From Nocardioides kongjuensis (GTDB lineage Bacteria; Actinomycetota; Actinomycetes; Propionibacteriales; Nocardioidaceae): a stretch of 64,000 nucleotides of DNA. Positions within the stretch are counted from its first letter, which is position 1, and every line of letters begins with the position of its first letter. A model generated the notes under the pieces. It did not search any database, was not told where the DNA came from, and worked only from the letters and a program-made list of their open reading frames with translations. The DNA lies in NCBI RefSeq assembly GCF_013409625.1, contig NZ_JACCBF010000001.1, positions 3,413,001-3,477,000 on the forward strand, given 5' to 3'. Of this stretch, positions 32,520-41,358 are shown in pieces. The position numbers and the translations under genes are program-made.

Positions 32520-35155
32520 CCACGGCCCCCTCCGTGCGTCCCGGATCGCAACTCCCACGGGCCACCCCTCCCGGCGGCCAGCTCCTCCAGCCAGTCAACC
32601 ATCGAACGCGGCTGTCCGAAGAGGAATCCCTGCAAGAGCCCGAACCCCAGCGCTGCCAGCTCCTCGGCCTGTTGCTCCGTCTCGACGCCCTCCGCCACGG
32701 TGACGACCCCGAGACCTGCCGCCATGGCCTGGACACCGGCGCTCACCGCGCGGGCGCGCGCACTGGTGGCGATCTCGCTGACGAAGCCCTTGTCCAGCTT
32801 GATGACGTCCACCGGCAGCTCGACGAGCTGGGTCAGCGCGCTGTACCCCGTGCCGAAGTCGTCGACGGCCACACGCACGCCGAGAGCCCGCAAGGCCCGC
32901 AGGTCGCGCAGCAGGGACCCGTTCACCGCGACCAGACGGGTCTCGGTGATCTCCAGGACCAGGAGCTCGGCCGGCATGCCGGTCTCGGCCAGGATCCGCT
33001 CGACATCGCCCCTCAGACCCAGACGAGCCAGTTCTCGTGCGCTGATGTTGACGTGCACGGCCAGGCGATGTCCGCGCACGAGCAGCTCGACGGCGTCGTC
33101 ACAGGCCTGACGCAGCACGAGCGCTCCCACGCCGTGGATCAGGTCGCTCGACTCGAGCACGTCCAAGAACGCGTCCGGGGAGAGGGTGCCTCGTTCGGGG
33201 TGCTCCCAGCGAAGCAGGGCCTCGAGGGCGACGACCCGTCGCGCCCCCGCGTCGACGACGGGCTGGTAGTGCACCCGCAGCTCCCCGTCGCGGTAGGCCT
33301 CGTTGAGACGGTCGAGCACCTGCGCGGACCGCTCGAGCTCGGCCTCCAGGTCGGGGCGGTAGACCTCGAACCTGGCGCGGCCGCGGTCCTTCGCGGTGTA
33401 CAGGGCGGTGTCGGCGCGCCGCAGGACCACCCGAGGATCCTCGTCGCCCTCAGCGAAGGTGACACCCACGCTCACCGTCGGCGTGAGCCGCCAGGTCCCG
33501 GCCTGCACCGGGGCCACCATCACCTGCTGGATGCGGGCGGCGAGACCGAGCCCGTCGGCGGTGGTCTGCAGGCGGGGGCACAGCACGACGAACTCGTCCC
33601 CGCCGATGCGAGCCACCGTGTCGTGCGGACGCACCACGCTCGAGAGGCGGTGTGCGATCTCGCGCAGCAGGTCGTCGCCCACGTCGTGGCCGTGACGGTC
33701 GTTGACCTCCTTGAAGTGATCCACGTCGACGTACAGGACGCCGACGACGAACCTGCTGCGCTCCGCCTCGGCGAGGGCGACCTTCAGCCGGTCCGCCCAC
33801 AGGACCCGGTTGGGCAGCCCCGTCAGCTCATCGTGCAGCGCGATCGTCGCCAACCGCTCCTCGGCCGCCTTCTGGACCGTCATGTCGACCATCTGCAGGC
33901 TGAGCTCAGGCCGGGCCGGGTGCCCGGTCGCCCCGACCGCGGACAGCGCCGCGTCGACCCAGGCCGAACCCCAGGCGTCGGCGAGCTGGAGCTCGCCGCG
34001 CCAGCCGGTGTGCGCACCGGAGGCGAGCTCGTCGACTCCCGCCGCGAGCAGCGATGCCGACGCGTCCGTCAGCCAGGTGCACGGGTCCGTCCCCACCAGC
34101 TGCGCGCGGCTCCGACCGGTCAACGCCATCATCGCGCCGTTCACGTCCAAGACCTCGGGGGACGTCGAGCCGGTGGCCACGACGTGCGCGTTGGCGACCA
34201 GGGCGGCGTCCATGTGGGCCTGGAGCCGGTCTCGGTCGCGACGACTCGCGACGAGGGCTTCGGACCGCTCCTGAAGGGCGAGAGCCACCACGGCTCCGAC
34301 GAGGGCGAGGACGAGGATGAGGGCCTGGGCCTCCAGGATACGCGGTTCAACCCGCGGGATCAGCGAGAACGGCCCGTGGCCGGCGCGCGTGGCAACGACG
34401 ACGAGCACGCCCTGGGCTGCCGCGATGACGCTGGTCACGGCGGGCCCGCACCGCAGCGCCGCCGCCACGGTCAGCGGGATCAACGCGAACGCGACCGGCC
34501 ACCGCACCAGGACCAGCGCGAGCGATCCGGCGAGCACGGTCAGCACGAGGACCGCGGAACCGGCCCGGTGCGCACGGCTGCCGCTGGCGCGGAGCCGGGG
34601 GACGGCCAGCAATGCGGACGCGACCACGAAGGTGCTGATGCCGTTGCGCGCACCGATCAGGCCGATCCCGTCCCAGACCTCGGTACCGAACCGCGCCGCG
34701 GCGACCACACCGCCCAGGAAGGCACTCACCCCCGCGCTCGCCGTCGACGCACACAGCAGTGCCGCGACGTCGGAGAGCGAGGCCATCGGGCGCGCGGTGC
34801 GCCATCCGGCCAGCCTGCCGAGCACGGCAACACCGACCAGGCCGTGGACAACGTTGACGCCGGCGAAGAGCCACGAACCGAGTGGCTCCACGCCGGTCAC
34901 CCAGTTGACCGTCCCGGTCACCGCGCCGAGCACCGCGACCGCCAGCCCACGTCGGCGCCCGGCGCCGGCGCGCAGGAACCACACCACCGACACCCCCGCC
35001 GCGGGCCACACCAGGGCGAGCTCGGTGTCCACCCGGCTGAGACGTCCGACCAGCATCGCGCCGGCGTACAGCACGCCCCAGGCGATCGTCTCCGTGGTCA
35101 GCGCAAGGCGCGCACGCAGCGCGGAGTCACCGGTCACCCGGCCAGCGTCGGGCAT
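32516..35155 (-). CDS. MASE1-PAS-GGDEF-EAL cyclic-di-GMP enzyme
   Basis: This 879-residue protein begins with about eight hydrophobic helices (residues 20-295, MASE1-like). A PAS-type segment follows (NGAMMALTGRSRAQLVGTD, about 330-430), then a diguanylate cyclase domain with RIGGDEFVVL near residue 518 and an EAL phosphodiesterase domain. The EAL motifs are EALLRW near 640, NISAREL, LEITET, DDFGTGYS, KLDKGFV and AEGVET. Both active-site motifs are intact, so it could make and break c-di-GMP, the balance set by the sensor parts. It overlaps the start of the MshEN-glycosyltransferase gene by four bases, a direct link between signal and receptor. Confidence 0.93.
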   Translation of the reverse strand: MPDAGRVTGDSALRARLALTTETIAWGVLYAGAMLVGRLSRVDTELALVWPAAGVSVVWFLRAGAGRRRGLAVAVLGAVTGTVNWVTGVEPLGSWLFAGVNVVHGLVGVAVLGRLAGWRTARPMASLSDVAALLCASTASAGVSAFLGGVVAAARFGTEVWDGIGLIGARNGISTFVVASALLAVPRLRASGSRAHRAGSAVLVLTVLAGSLALVLVRWPVAFALIPLTVAAALRCGPAVTSVIAAAQGVLVVVATRAGHGPFSLIPRVEPRILEAQALILVLALVGAVVALALQERSEALVASRRDRDRLQAHMDAALVANAHVVATGSTSPEVLDVNGAMMALTGRSRAQLVGTDPCTWLTDASASLLAAGVDELASGAHTGWRGELQLADAWGSAWVDAALSAVGATGHPARPELSLQMVDMTVQKAAEERLATIALHDELTGLPNRVLWADRLKVALAEAERSRFVVGVLYVDVDHFKEVNDRHGHDVGDDLLREIAHRLSSVVRPHDTVARIGGDEFVVLCPRLQTTADGLGLAARIQQVMVAPVQAGTWRLTPTVSVGVTFAEGDEDPRVVLRRADTALYTAKDRGRARFEVYRPDLEAELERSAQVLDRLNEAYRDGELRVHYQPVVDAGARRVVALEALLRWEHPERGTLSPDAFLDVLESSDLIHGVGALVLRQACDDAVELLVRGHRLAVHVNISARELARLGLRGDVERILAETGMPAELLVLEITETRLVAVNGSLLRDLRALRALGVRVAVDDFGTGYSALTQLVELPVDVIKLDKGFVSEIATSARARAVSAGVQAMAAGLGVVTVAEGVETEQQAEELAALGFGLLQGFLFGQPRSMVDWLEELAAGRGGPWELRSGTHGGGRG

Positions 35156-35215
35156 GGTCGAGATGGCCGGGAGGGGCGAAGGTCCCGTTCCTCGGCAAAG
35201 AAAGCGGTACGGCGC

Positions 35216-35500
35216 TCAGGCCTCGGCGCGGCGGGCGACCTCGGCCAGGAGGGTGTCGACGTCCACCTGGCTGTAGCCCTCCCGCAGACGGGTGGTGGCG
35301 AAGGTGGCGGACGCGACGAGCGGTCGGACCGGTCGGCCCGCGGACAGCGCGTCCACGAGCCGGTCGAGGAGGTCGTCGACCTCGCGCATGTCGTAGCCGG
35401 TCACGAAGCGCACCGGCCTGAACCGGGACTCCCGGATCAGCGTCGCCAGGACGTGGGGGTGGCGCTCCGGGAAGTAGCGGTTCGCCCCGTCGTCCGTCAC
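35216..35500 (-). CDS. Short DivIVA-like domain protein
   Basis: The GTG at 35500 overlaps the SDR stop (GTGA), giving 94 residues. Two short repeats, FVTGYDMREVDDLLDRLVDA and REGYSQVDVDTLLAEVARRA, each match the GYxxxxVDxxL pattern of DivIVA-domain proteins. The usual long coiled coil of DivIVA/Wag31 is absent. It may be a small polar-targeting or scaffold protein. It is translationally coupled to the SDR gene, so the pair is one operon on the minus strand. Confidence 0.65.
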   Translation of the reverse strand: MTDDGANRYFPERHPHVLATLIRESRFRPVRFVTGYDMREVDDLLDRLVDALSAGRPVRPLVASATFATTRLREGYSQVDVDTLLAEVARRAEA

Positions 35501-36423
35501 GGGTACCTCAGGTCGACGGTCTGCTCGCTGATCTCCCACAGGCGCCGCGCGTTCTCGTCGTTGCGCGCCAGCCGGCTCCGGCCGACCGTGCGGGGCCTTC
35601 CGGAGAGCTGGCGGAAGCCGCCCGGGCCGACGAAGGTGTTGCCGGGCAGGTCGGCGGTGGCGGCCATGAGCGAGGGCCAGGCGCCGGCCGCGGCGGTCTG
35701 GGACACGGCCCTCACACCGGCGTCGAGGATCGAGGCGATGCCGCCGGAGGAGCGGCCGTACTGGCCGTTGGCGGCCAGGTGGGTGCCGGCGAAGCCGGGA
35801 TGGGCGGCGAGGGCACGGACGGGGAGGTCGGCGGCGCGCAGGCGGCGGTCCAGCTCGGCGGTGAAGTAGAGGTTGGCGAGCTTCGTCTGCCCGTAGACCC
35901 GCCACGTGCTGTAGCGACCGGTCTGCTCGCGCGGCGGCCCGAGCGGCGCCTTCCCGGCGAAGGTGTGGAAAAGCGAGGACACCGTGACGACGCGTCCGTC
36001 CTCGCTCTGGACGAGCTGCGGCAGCAGCAGGCCGGTCAGCAGGAACGGCCCGAAGTGGTTGGTGGCCATCTGCAGCTCGAGTCCGTCGGCGGTGCGGGAG
36101 TACTTCGTGCCCATCACACCGGCGTTGTTGACCAGTACGTCGATCGGTCCGACCTGCGCGGCGGCGGCCGCAGCCGCGCGGACCGAGCTGAGGCTGGCCA
36201 GGTCGAGGTGCAGCGCCTCGAGCTGCGCGTCGGGGGCCTCGGCCCGGATCGCGGCGACGGTCTCCTCGACCTTCGCCGGGTTGCGCCCGGCGAGGATCAC
36301 CCGGCCGCCACGGCGGGCAAGCTCCAGGGCCGTGTGGTGGCCGAGCCCGCCGAGGGTCGGGCCGGTGACGACGATGGTGCGGCCGGTCTGGTCGGGCAGG
36401 TCGGCGACGTTCCAGTCAGACAT
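35497..36423 (-). CDS. SDR-family oxidoreductase (protochlorophyllide-reductase-like)
   Basis: This 308-residue SDR has VTGPTLGGLGHHTALELA as the cofactor loop, LILAGRN-type strands, VLVNNAGVMG, VVTVSSLFHTF and YGQTKLANLYF (YxxxK). The long C-terminal half (SGGIASILDAGVRAVSQTAAA) is typical of the subgroup named after light-independent protochlorophyllide reductases but used for many substrates in actinobacteria. It starts 9 bp after the DinB-fold gene on the same strand, and the short DivIVA-like gene follows. Confidence 0.87.
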   Translation of the reverse strand: MSDWNVADLPDQTGRTIVVTGPTLGGLGHHTALELARRGGRVILAGRNPAKVEETVAAIRAEAPDAQLEALHLDLASLSSVRAAAAAAAQVGPIDVLVNNAGVMGTKYSRTADGLELQMATNHFGPFLLTGLLLPQLVQSEDGRVVTVSSLFHTFAGKAPLGPPREQTGRYSTWRVYGQTKLANLYFTAELDRRLRAADLPVRALAAHPGFAGTHLAANGQYGRSSGGIASILDAGVRAVSQTAAAGAWPSLMAATADLPGNTFVGPGGFRQLSGRPRTVGRSRLARNDENARRLWEISEQTVDLRYP

Positions 36424-36432
36424 CGAGATCCC

Positions 36433-37248
36433 CTACGGCGTCGTGGCGAGGCTGGCGACGATCCGCTGCCCCAGCTCCTGGTCACCCGAGACCTTCACGG
36501 CCCCCGGCGCGGCAGCACGACGGCCGCCGGCCAGCACGATGAAGCTCTCGCGATCCATGGCGACGGTGACGTTCGGCTCGTCCGGCACGGCGGCCAGAGG
36601 CTGGGCACGTCCGTCCTCGCCCACCTCGACGGCGATCGGCGTGCTGCCCTCGACGGCGAGCACGGCCGTCGTGCCGGCGGGCGGGGCGACGCGCTTGCCG
36701 ACGACGAAGCCGAACGCCTCGACGAGGTAGTCGGCGGTGTGCTGGGCGCCGGGGCTGTCGAGGCCGCCGGGGCGGCCGACCGCGCGGCGGATGTCCTGCT
36801 CGTGCATCCACACGTCGAGCGGCCGGTTGCGCAGCAGGGTCCGGGTGTTCCACCCGATCAGGCCGAAGATGCCGTCGGCCGGCGCCGTGGCGTCCTCCGG
36901 CGGCGCGGCGTCCAGTGCTGCGCGGCGCCGGGCGGTCGTCGTACGGATCTCCTCGATGATCGAGGCCGGCTCGCGGCCGCGGCGGGTGACGACGCCGATC
37001 TCGGTGAACTGGCCCATCGGGCTGGTGACGTGCGCGGGCTCGCCGATGTCGGCCGTCTCGTCGGGTCCGCCGGCGAGGATGGACTCGAGGTGCGCGGTGT
37101 GCGAGGCGACCGCCTTGACGTCCCAGCCGGCGAGGTCGGTCGGCGTGCTCCAGTCGTCGGGGCCGAGCTCCTCGAGCAGGGCGACGAGGTCTCCGACTGC
37201 GCTCCACCAGTTCTCGACGTAGCCGGCCAGCAGCTCGCGGTCGCTCAT
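36433..37248 (-). CDS. Maleylpyruvate-isomerase/DinB-fold (TIGR03083) protein
   Basis: This 271-residue protein has the mycothiol-dependent maleylpyruvate isomerase N-terminal pattern: WDVKAVASHTAHLESIL with a metal-binding His, and RPLDVWMHEQDIRRAVGRP with the second His. The C-terminal SCP2-like domain (VTVAMDRESFIVLAGGRRAAA) is also in place. Such proteins are DinB-like and may carry out thiol-dependent detoxification. The actual reaction here is not known. It is the first gene of the minus-strand group running to the DivIVA-like gene. Confidence 0.85.
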   Translation of the reverse strand: MSDRELLAGYVENWWSAVGDLVALLEELGPDDWSTPTDLAGWDVKAVASHTAHLESILAGGPDETADIGEPAHVTSPMGQFTEIGVVTRRGREPASIIEEIRTTTARRRAALDAAPPEDATAPADGIFGLIGWNTRTLLRNRPLDVWMHEQDIRRAVGRPGGLDSPGAQHTADYLVEAFGFVVGKRVAPPAGTTAVLAVEGSTPIAVEVGEDGRAQPLAAVPDEPNVTVAMDRESFIVLAGGRRAAAPGAVKVSGDQELGQRIVASLATTP

Positions 37249-37273
37249 GTCGCCGACCCTATCGAGGCCGCGG

Positions 37274-38365
37274 TCAGTACGGCGTGGGAACGCGCTGCGG
37301 GACGCCGGTGCGCGAGAGGTACCTCTTCACCGTCGGCACGCCGCCCGGGAACGTCAGCCGCGCGCCGTACATCGCCCGCCGGCCGTACTGCTCGCCGCCG
37401 TTCCACGCCCAGTAGTTCACGCCCTTCGGCTTCGACGAGTGCAACCGCACCCAGCCGTGGAAGTAGAGGGTGGTCCGGCCTCGGTGCTTGACGATGTCGC
37501 CACCGGCCGGCCCGCAGAGGCCCTGGGTGATGGTGCTGTCGAGCAGCACCGTGGGGGCGGAGAGGGACCAGTCGGTCATCGACGCGGACTGGCGCCAGGT
37601 CTCGGCGTACGAGCACCGGGCGAAGTCGCCCTCGGACGCGAACAGGTAGTAGATGCCCGCATGCCGCGTCAGGACGGGGTTCTCGATGACCCCGGTGGAG
37701 CGGACCAGCTCGGCGCTCGGGTTCGCCGGGTCCTGCCCGGTGCGCACCCGGAGGCCGCTCCGGCTCAGCGGCAGCAACCGGATCGACGACGGCTTTCCGT
37801 CGGTCTTGTAGAGCAGGTAGGTCTGCTTGCCCTCACGGTAGAGCGACGGGTCGATGACGCCGCGGCTCGGCAGGTCCGGCGTGACGACGGGGTCCTGGGC
37901 GGGCGGCACCAGCGCCTGCGACGGGCACACCAGCGGCCTCCCCCCGACCGGCTTGAACGGGTCGAGCGCCTTCTTCGCCACGGCGACGCCGATGCAGCGG
38001 CCGAAGTCGCCGAGCCCGGCGACCGGGACGGCGTAGTAGAGCAGCCACTTCCGGCCGACCTTCGCGATGTCCGCGGCCCAGATGCCGCCCTCCGCGATCG
38101 CCCACTTCGGGCGGTGCGTGAGCACCGGCTGCTGGTAGCGCCACGGGTGGCCGGGGTCCTTGTAGGCGCGGTTGATCTGCGGCCCGGTCGCGACCACGAC
38201 CATCCGCTTGCCGACCATCACCACGCTCGGGTCGCCGACGTTGCCGTTGAAGAACGGCTCGGGGTACTCCCGGTCGTCGGCGCGGGCCGGCGTACCGCAC
38301 AGGGCGAGCACCAGCGCAGCGAGGACGGCGAGGCAGCAGGCGAGGCGTGGAGCGGTACGGGGCAC
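37274..38365 (-). CDS. Secreted GH43-like five-bladed beta-propeller protein
   Basis: This 363-residue protein begins with a Sec signal (RLACCLAVLAALVLALCGTPARA). The mature part repeats WA/YY-type propeller strands. Acidic residues sit in the expected GH43 positions: Asp in NVGDPSVVMV, Asp in GVIDPSLYREG and Glu in GVIENPVLTRH. That is the pattern of inverting arabinan/xylan hydrolases, but the surrounding sequence is divergent and could belong to an uncharacterised subfamily. It is not in an obvious operon; a hairpin terminator lies between it and the acyl-CoA dehydrogenase gene. Confidence 0.8.
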   Translation of the reverse strand: MPRTAPRLACCLAVLAALVLALCGTPARADDREYPEPFFNGNVGDPSVVMVGKRMVVVATGPQINRAYKDPGHPWRYQQPVLTHRPKWAIAEGGIWAADIAKVGRKWLLYYAVPVAGLGDFGRCIGVAVAKKALDPFKPVGGRPLVCPSQALVPPAQDPVVTPDLPSRGVIDPSLYREGKQTYLLYKTDGKPSSIRLLPLSRSGLRVRTGQDPANPSAELVRSTGVIENPVLTRHAGIYYLFASEGDFARCSYAETWRQSASMTDWSLSAPTVLLDSTITQGLCGPAGGDIVKHRGRTTLYFHGWVRLHSSKPKGVNYWAWNGGEQYGRRAMYGARLTFPGGVPTVKRYLSRTGVPQRVPTPY

Positions 38366-38413
38366 CCGCAGACCTTAAGCGACCGCCGCGCCCTGCCGTG
38401 GCCCGACGTACGA

Positions 38414-38447
38414 CGACGGCCGCCCCGGAATCCCGGAGCGGCCGTCG
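38414..38447 (-). terminator. Hairpin terminator after the acyl-CoA dehydrogenase
   Basis: CGACGGCCGC and GCGGCCGTCG are perfect 10-bp arms around a 14-base middle that itself pairs as CCGG-AATC-CCGG. It lies 20 bp past the acyl-CoA dehydrogenase stop on the minus strand. There is no T-run, as is common in high-GC actinobacteria. Confidence 0.65.
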
Positions 38448-38466
38448 GCGGTGAGTCTGCGTGCAA

Positions 38467-40332
38467 TCAGAACGCGGCCTCGTCGAGGTCCATCACGTCC
38501 AGGCCGGTCGCCTGGGCGATCTTGAGCTCGGCCGAGAGGCGCGGCAGGTTGAGCTGAGCGAACCACTGGGCTGCGGCGACCTTGCCCTCGTAGTAGGCCT
38601 GGTCGTTGCCGGCTCCGCCGTCGAGCTTGGCCAGCGCGACCTCGGCGCCGCGCAGCAGCAGCCAGGCGCAGACCACGTCACCGAGCGCCATCAGCAGGCG
38701 CGTGGTGTTGAGGCCGACCTTGTAGATGTTCTTGATCTCGTCCTGGGCGGACATGAGGTCGTTGATCATCAGGCTGACCATGGCCTCGGCGTCGGCGAGC
38801 GCGTTGGCGAGCAGCTCGCGCTCGTTCTTGAGGCGACCGTTGCCGGCCTCCGACTCGATGAACGCCTTGATCTCGCCCGCGATGTGGCCCAGCGCCTTGC
38901 CCTGGTCCTTGACGATCTTGCGGAAGAAGAAGTCCTGGCCCTGGATCGCGGTGGTGCCCTCGTAGAGGGTGTCGATCTTCGCGTCGCGGACGTACTGCTC
39001 GATCGGGTACTCCTGCAGGAAGCCCGAACCACCGAAGGTCTGCAGCGACTCGGTGCCGAGCAGGACCCACGAGCGCTCCGAGCCGTAGCCCTTGACGATC
39101 GGGAGCAGCAGGTCGTTGACGGCCTCGGCGAGCTCGTTGCGCTCCCCCGCGGCCTTGGCGAGCTGGACCTTGTCCTGCCAGGTGGCCGTGAACACGACCA
39201 GCGAGCGCATCGCCTCGGCGAACGACTTCTGGGTCATCAGCGAGCGGCGGACGTCGGGGTGGTGCGTGATCGTCACCCGCGGCGCGGCCTTGTCGGCGGA
39301 CTGGGTGAGGTCGGAGCCCTGGACGCGCTCCTTGGCGAACTCGAGCGCGTTGAGGTAGCCGGTCGACAGGGTCGCGATGGCCTTGGTCCCCACCATCATG
39401 CGGGCGTTCTCGATGACGTCGAACATCTGGCGGATGCCGTCGTGCACCTCGCCGAGCAGCCAGCCCTTGGCGGGCTCGCCGCCGCCGACCTGCGGGTCGC
39501 CGAAGGTGAGCTCGCAGGTGTTGGACACCTTGATGCCCATCTTGTGCTCGACGTTGGTGACGTAGACGCCGTTGCGCTCGCCGGTCAGCTCGCCGGTCTG
39601 GTGGTCGAAGTGGTACTTCGGCACGAGGAAGAGGCTCAGGCCCTTGGTGCCCGGGCCACCCACGCCCTCGACGCCCTTCGGGCGGGCGAGGACCAGGTGC
39701 ATGATGTTCTCCTGCAGGTCCGACTCGGCGCTGGTGATGAAGCGCTTGACGCCGGAGATGTTCCAGGAGCCGTCCTCGTTGGGCGTGGCGAAGGTCTTGC
39801 CGGCACCCACGTCCGAACCCGCGTCGGGCTCGGTGAGCACCATGGTGGCGCCCCACAGGCGCTCGACCATGATCTCGGCGATGCGGATGTCGCGGGCCAC
39901 GCCGTTGGCGTTCTTGAAGACGACCGAGCCCATCGAGGGGCCGGTGCAGTACATCCAGATCGGCGCCTGCGCGCCGAGCACCATCTCGCCGGTGGTCCAC
40001 ACCAGCGACGGCGGCGCGGTGGTGCCACCGATCTCCTCCGGCAGGCCCAGGCCCCAGAAGCCGGACTCCATCCAGGTGTCGTACGACTTCTTGAACGACG
40101 CGGGGACCGGCGCGGTGTTCGTCTTGGGGTCGAACACCGGCGGGTTCCGGTCGGAGTCGACGAACGACGCCGCCAGGTCCTCGCGCGCGATGCGCTCGAC
40201 CTCGGAGAGGATCTCGCGCGCGGTGTCGGCGTCCATCTCCTCGTAGATGCCCGTGCCGAGGTAGTCCTGCACGTTGAAGAGCTCGAAGAGGTTGAACTCG
40301 ATGTCGCGCAGGTTGCTCTTGTAGTGGCTCAC
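38467..40332 (-). CDS. Acyl-CoA dehydrogenase, FadE5-like
   Basis: The GTG at 40332 gives 621 residues starting [19 protein letters not shown], the usual start of the long FadE5-type dehydrogenases. Family motifs follow: [29 protein letters not shown] (FAD/substrate loop), [12 protein letters not shown], and near the C-terminus [18 protein letters not shown] and [17 protein letters not shown]. The extended C-terminal domain fits enzymes with broad chain-length range. It oxidises acyl-CoA to enoyl-CoA in beta-oxidation. The upstream TACTCACCAGTAA site suggests repression by a fatty-acid-type regulator shared with the hydratase at 29023. Confidence 0.92.
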   Translation of the reverse strand: MSHYKSNLRDIEFNLFELFNVQDYLGTGIYEEMDADTAREILSEVERIAREDLAASFVDSDRNPPVFDPKTNTAPVPASFKKSYDTWMESGFWGLGLPEEIGGTTAPPSLVWTTGEMVLGAQAPIWMYCTGPSMGSVVFKNANGVARDIRIAEIMVERLWGATMVLTEPDAGSDVGAGKTFATPNEDGSWNISGVKRFITSAESDLQENIMHLVLARPKGVEGVGGPGTKGLSLFLVPKYHFDHQTGELTGERNGVYVTNVEHKMGIKVSNTCELTFGDPQVGGGEPAKGWLLGEVHDGIRQMFDVIENARMMVGTKAIATLSTGYLNALEFAKERVQGSDLTQSADKAAPRVTITHHPDVRRSLMTQKSFAEAMRSLVVFTATWQDKVQLAKAAGERNELAEAVNDLLLPIVKGYGSERSWVLLGTESLQTFGGSGFLQEYPIEQYVRDAKIDTLYEGTTAIQGQDFFFRKIVKDQGKALGHIAGEIKAFIESEAGNGRLKNERELLANALADAEAMVSLMINDLMSAQDEIKNIYKVGLNTTRLLMALGDVVCAWLLLRGAEVALAKLDGGAGNDQAYYEGKVAAAQWFAQLNLPRLSAELKIAQATGLDVMDLDEAAF

Positions 40333-40399
40333 AGTTCCCACCGTTTCCAGTTTCCAGGGATTCATGGAGTGGCTTCGCCGTGCTCGTCATGAGCACTGC

Positions 40400-40412
40400 T
40401 ACTCACCAGTAA
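40400..40412. promoter_or_regulatory. TACYCRYNRGTAA motif upstream of the acyl-CoA dehydrogenase
   Basis: TACTCACCAGTAA lies 68 bp upstream of the chosen GTG. Similar 13-mers occur at 28999-29011 and 56246-56258. The half-palindromic form suits a TetR-type lipid regulator. Confidence 0.55.
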
Positions 40413-40525
40413 CTTCATGATACGGGGGGTGCTAGCAGCGGGCAAGCACCGGGGTAGCGGGATCGCTCACACCGATCCACCCCTAGGTCGACTGAATAGA
40501 TCGAGCAATCTGACAGACTGACCCC

Positions 40526-40984
40526 ATGCGCGTCTCCGCCAAGTCCGACTACGCACTGCGGGCCCTGATCGCCATGGCGAGCAGGTCCGACGGGCGAGCC
40601 GTCAGCGCGGAGGAGCTCGGACGCCTCCAGGACATCCCCCACGGCTTCCTCCAGGCGATCCTCGCCGACCTGCGCCGCGCCGGCATCGTGATGTCCCAGC
40701 GCGGCCAGTCCGGCGGCTGGCGGATGGCCCGCGAGGCCACCTCCGTCTCGGTCGCCGACGTGATCCGCGCCGTCGACGGCCCGCTCGTCTCCGTCTACGG
40801 ACTGCGCCCCGAGGCGGTCAACTACAACGAGGCCGCCGAGGTCCTCCAGCACGTCTGGATCGCCGCCCGCCGCGCGCTGCGCGAGGTCTTCGAGGACGTG
40901 TCGATCCAGCAGCTCGCCGACGGGCACCTCCCCGACGCCGTCACCAGCCGCACGGCGGACGACGACGCCTGGGCACCGCACTAG
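40526..40984 (+). CDS. Rrf2-family transcriptional regulator without cluster cysteines
   Basis: This 152-residue protein opens MRVSAKSDYALRALIAMAS, with the Rrf2 winged helix continuing as LGRLQDIPHGFLQAILADLRRAGIVMSQRGQSGGW. The usual C-terminal cysteine trio that holds an iron-sulfur cluster is absent; there is no Cys at all. It is therefore probably a redox-insensitive or ligand-binding branch of the family. An AGAT-CGAGCA-ATCT inverted repeat lies before the ATG and may be an autoregulatory site. It is divergent from the acyl-CoA dehydrogenase. Confidence 0.85.
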   Translation: MRVSAKSDYALRALIAMASRSDGRAVSAEELGRLQDIPHGFLQAILADLRRAGIVMSQRGQSGGWRMAREATSVSVADVIRAVDGPLVSVYGLRPEAVNYNEAAEVLQHVWIAARRALREVFEDVSIQQLADGHLPDAVTSRTADDDAWAPH

Positions 40985-41358
40985 TTTGGCCGTCGCTTCG
41001 CTCCGGCATGTCGCGCGCGCTTGTGCGCGTCGCCTTCCTCCGCTGCGCCCGCTGGCGCTCGCTCCGCTCCGTCCAGGCAACGCGGCGCGCGCGACGGGGC
41101 TCGGCTGATTGTCCTGCGCGGACGAGCGTCATTCGGCTGGATCCCGTCGGGCGCCCCGCGTGATCTGGACCGAGCGGAGCGAGCGACCGAGCGCTAGCGA
41201 GGAAGCGAGCGCAGCGAGGGAAGATCACGCGTCAAGTGGGCGCCCGACATGCGCGAGCGAAGCGAGCGCCAAACCAACACCGTGAGTCGCTCACGCAGCG
41301 CATCAACCCCGCGCCCACCCAGCCCTCGGACCCGTCCAGCCCTCAGCCCGTCCGGGGC
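40985..41358. other. Gene-free GAGCG-rich intergenic stretch with inverted repeats
   Basis: No supported gene lies here. The sequence is dominated by GAGCG/CGCTC units. CGCTCGCTCCGCTCC (41056-41070) is nearly repeated in reverse at 41165-41185. A split inverted repeat (GTCGGGCGCC...GCGTGATCT at 41146-41166 with its partner at 41222-41248) encloses a purine-rich core. It could fold into a long hairpin. Function unknown; a bidirectional transcription stop is possible. Confidence 0.6.
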
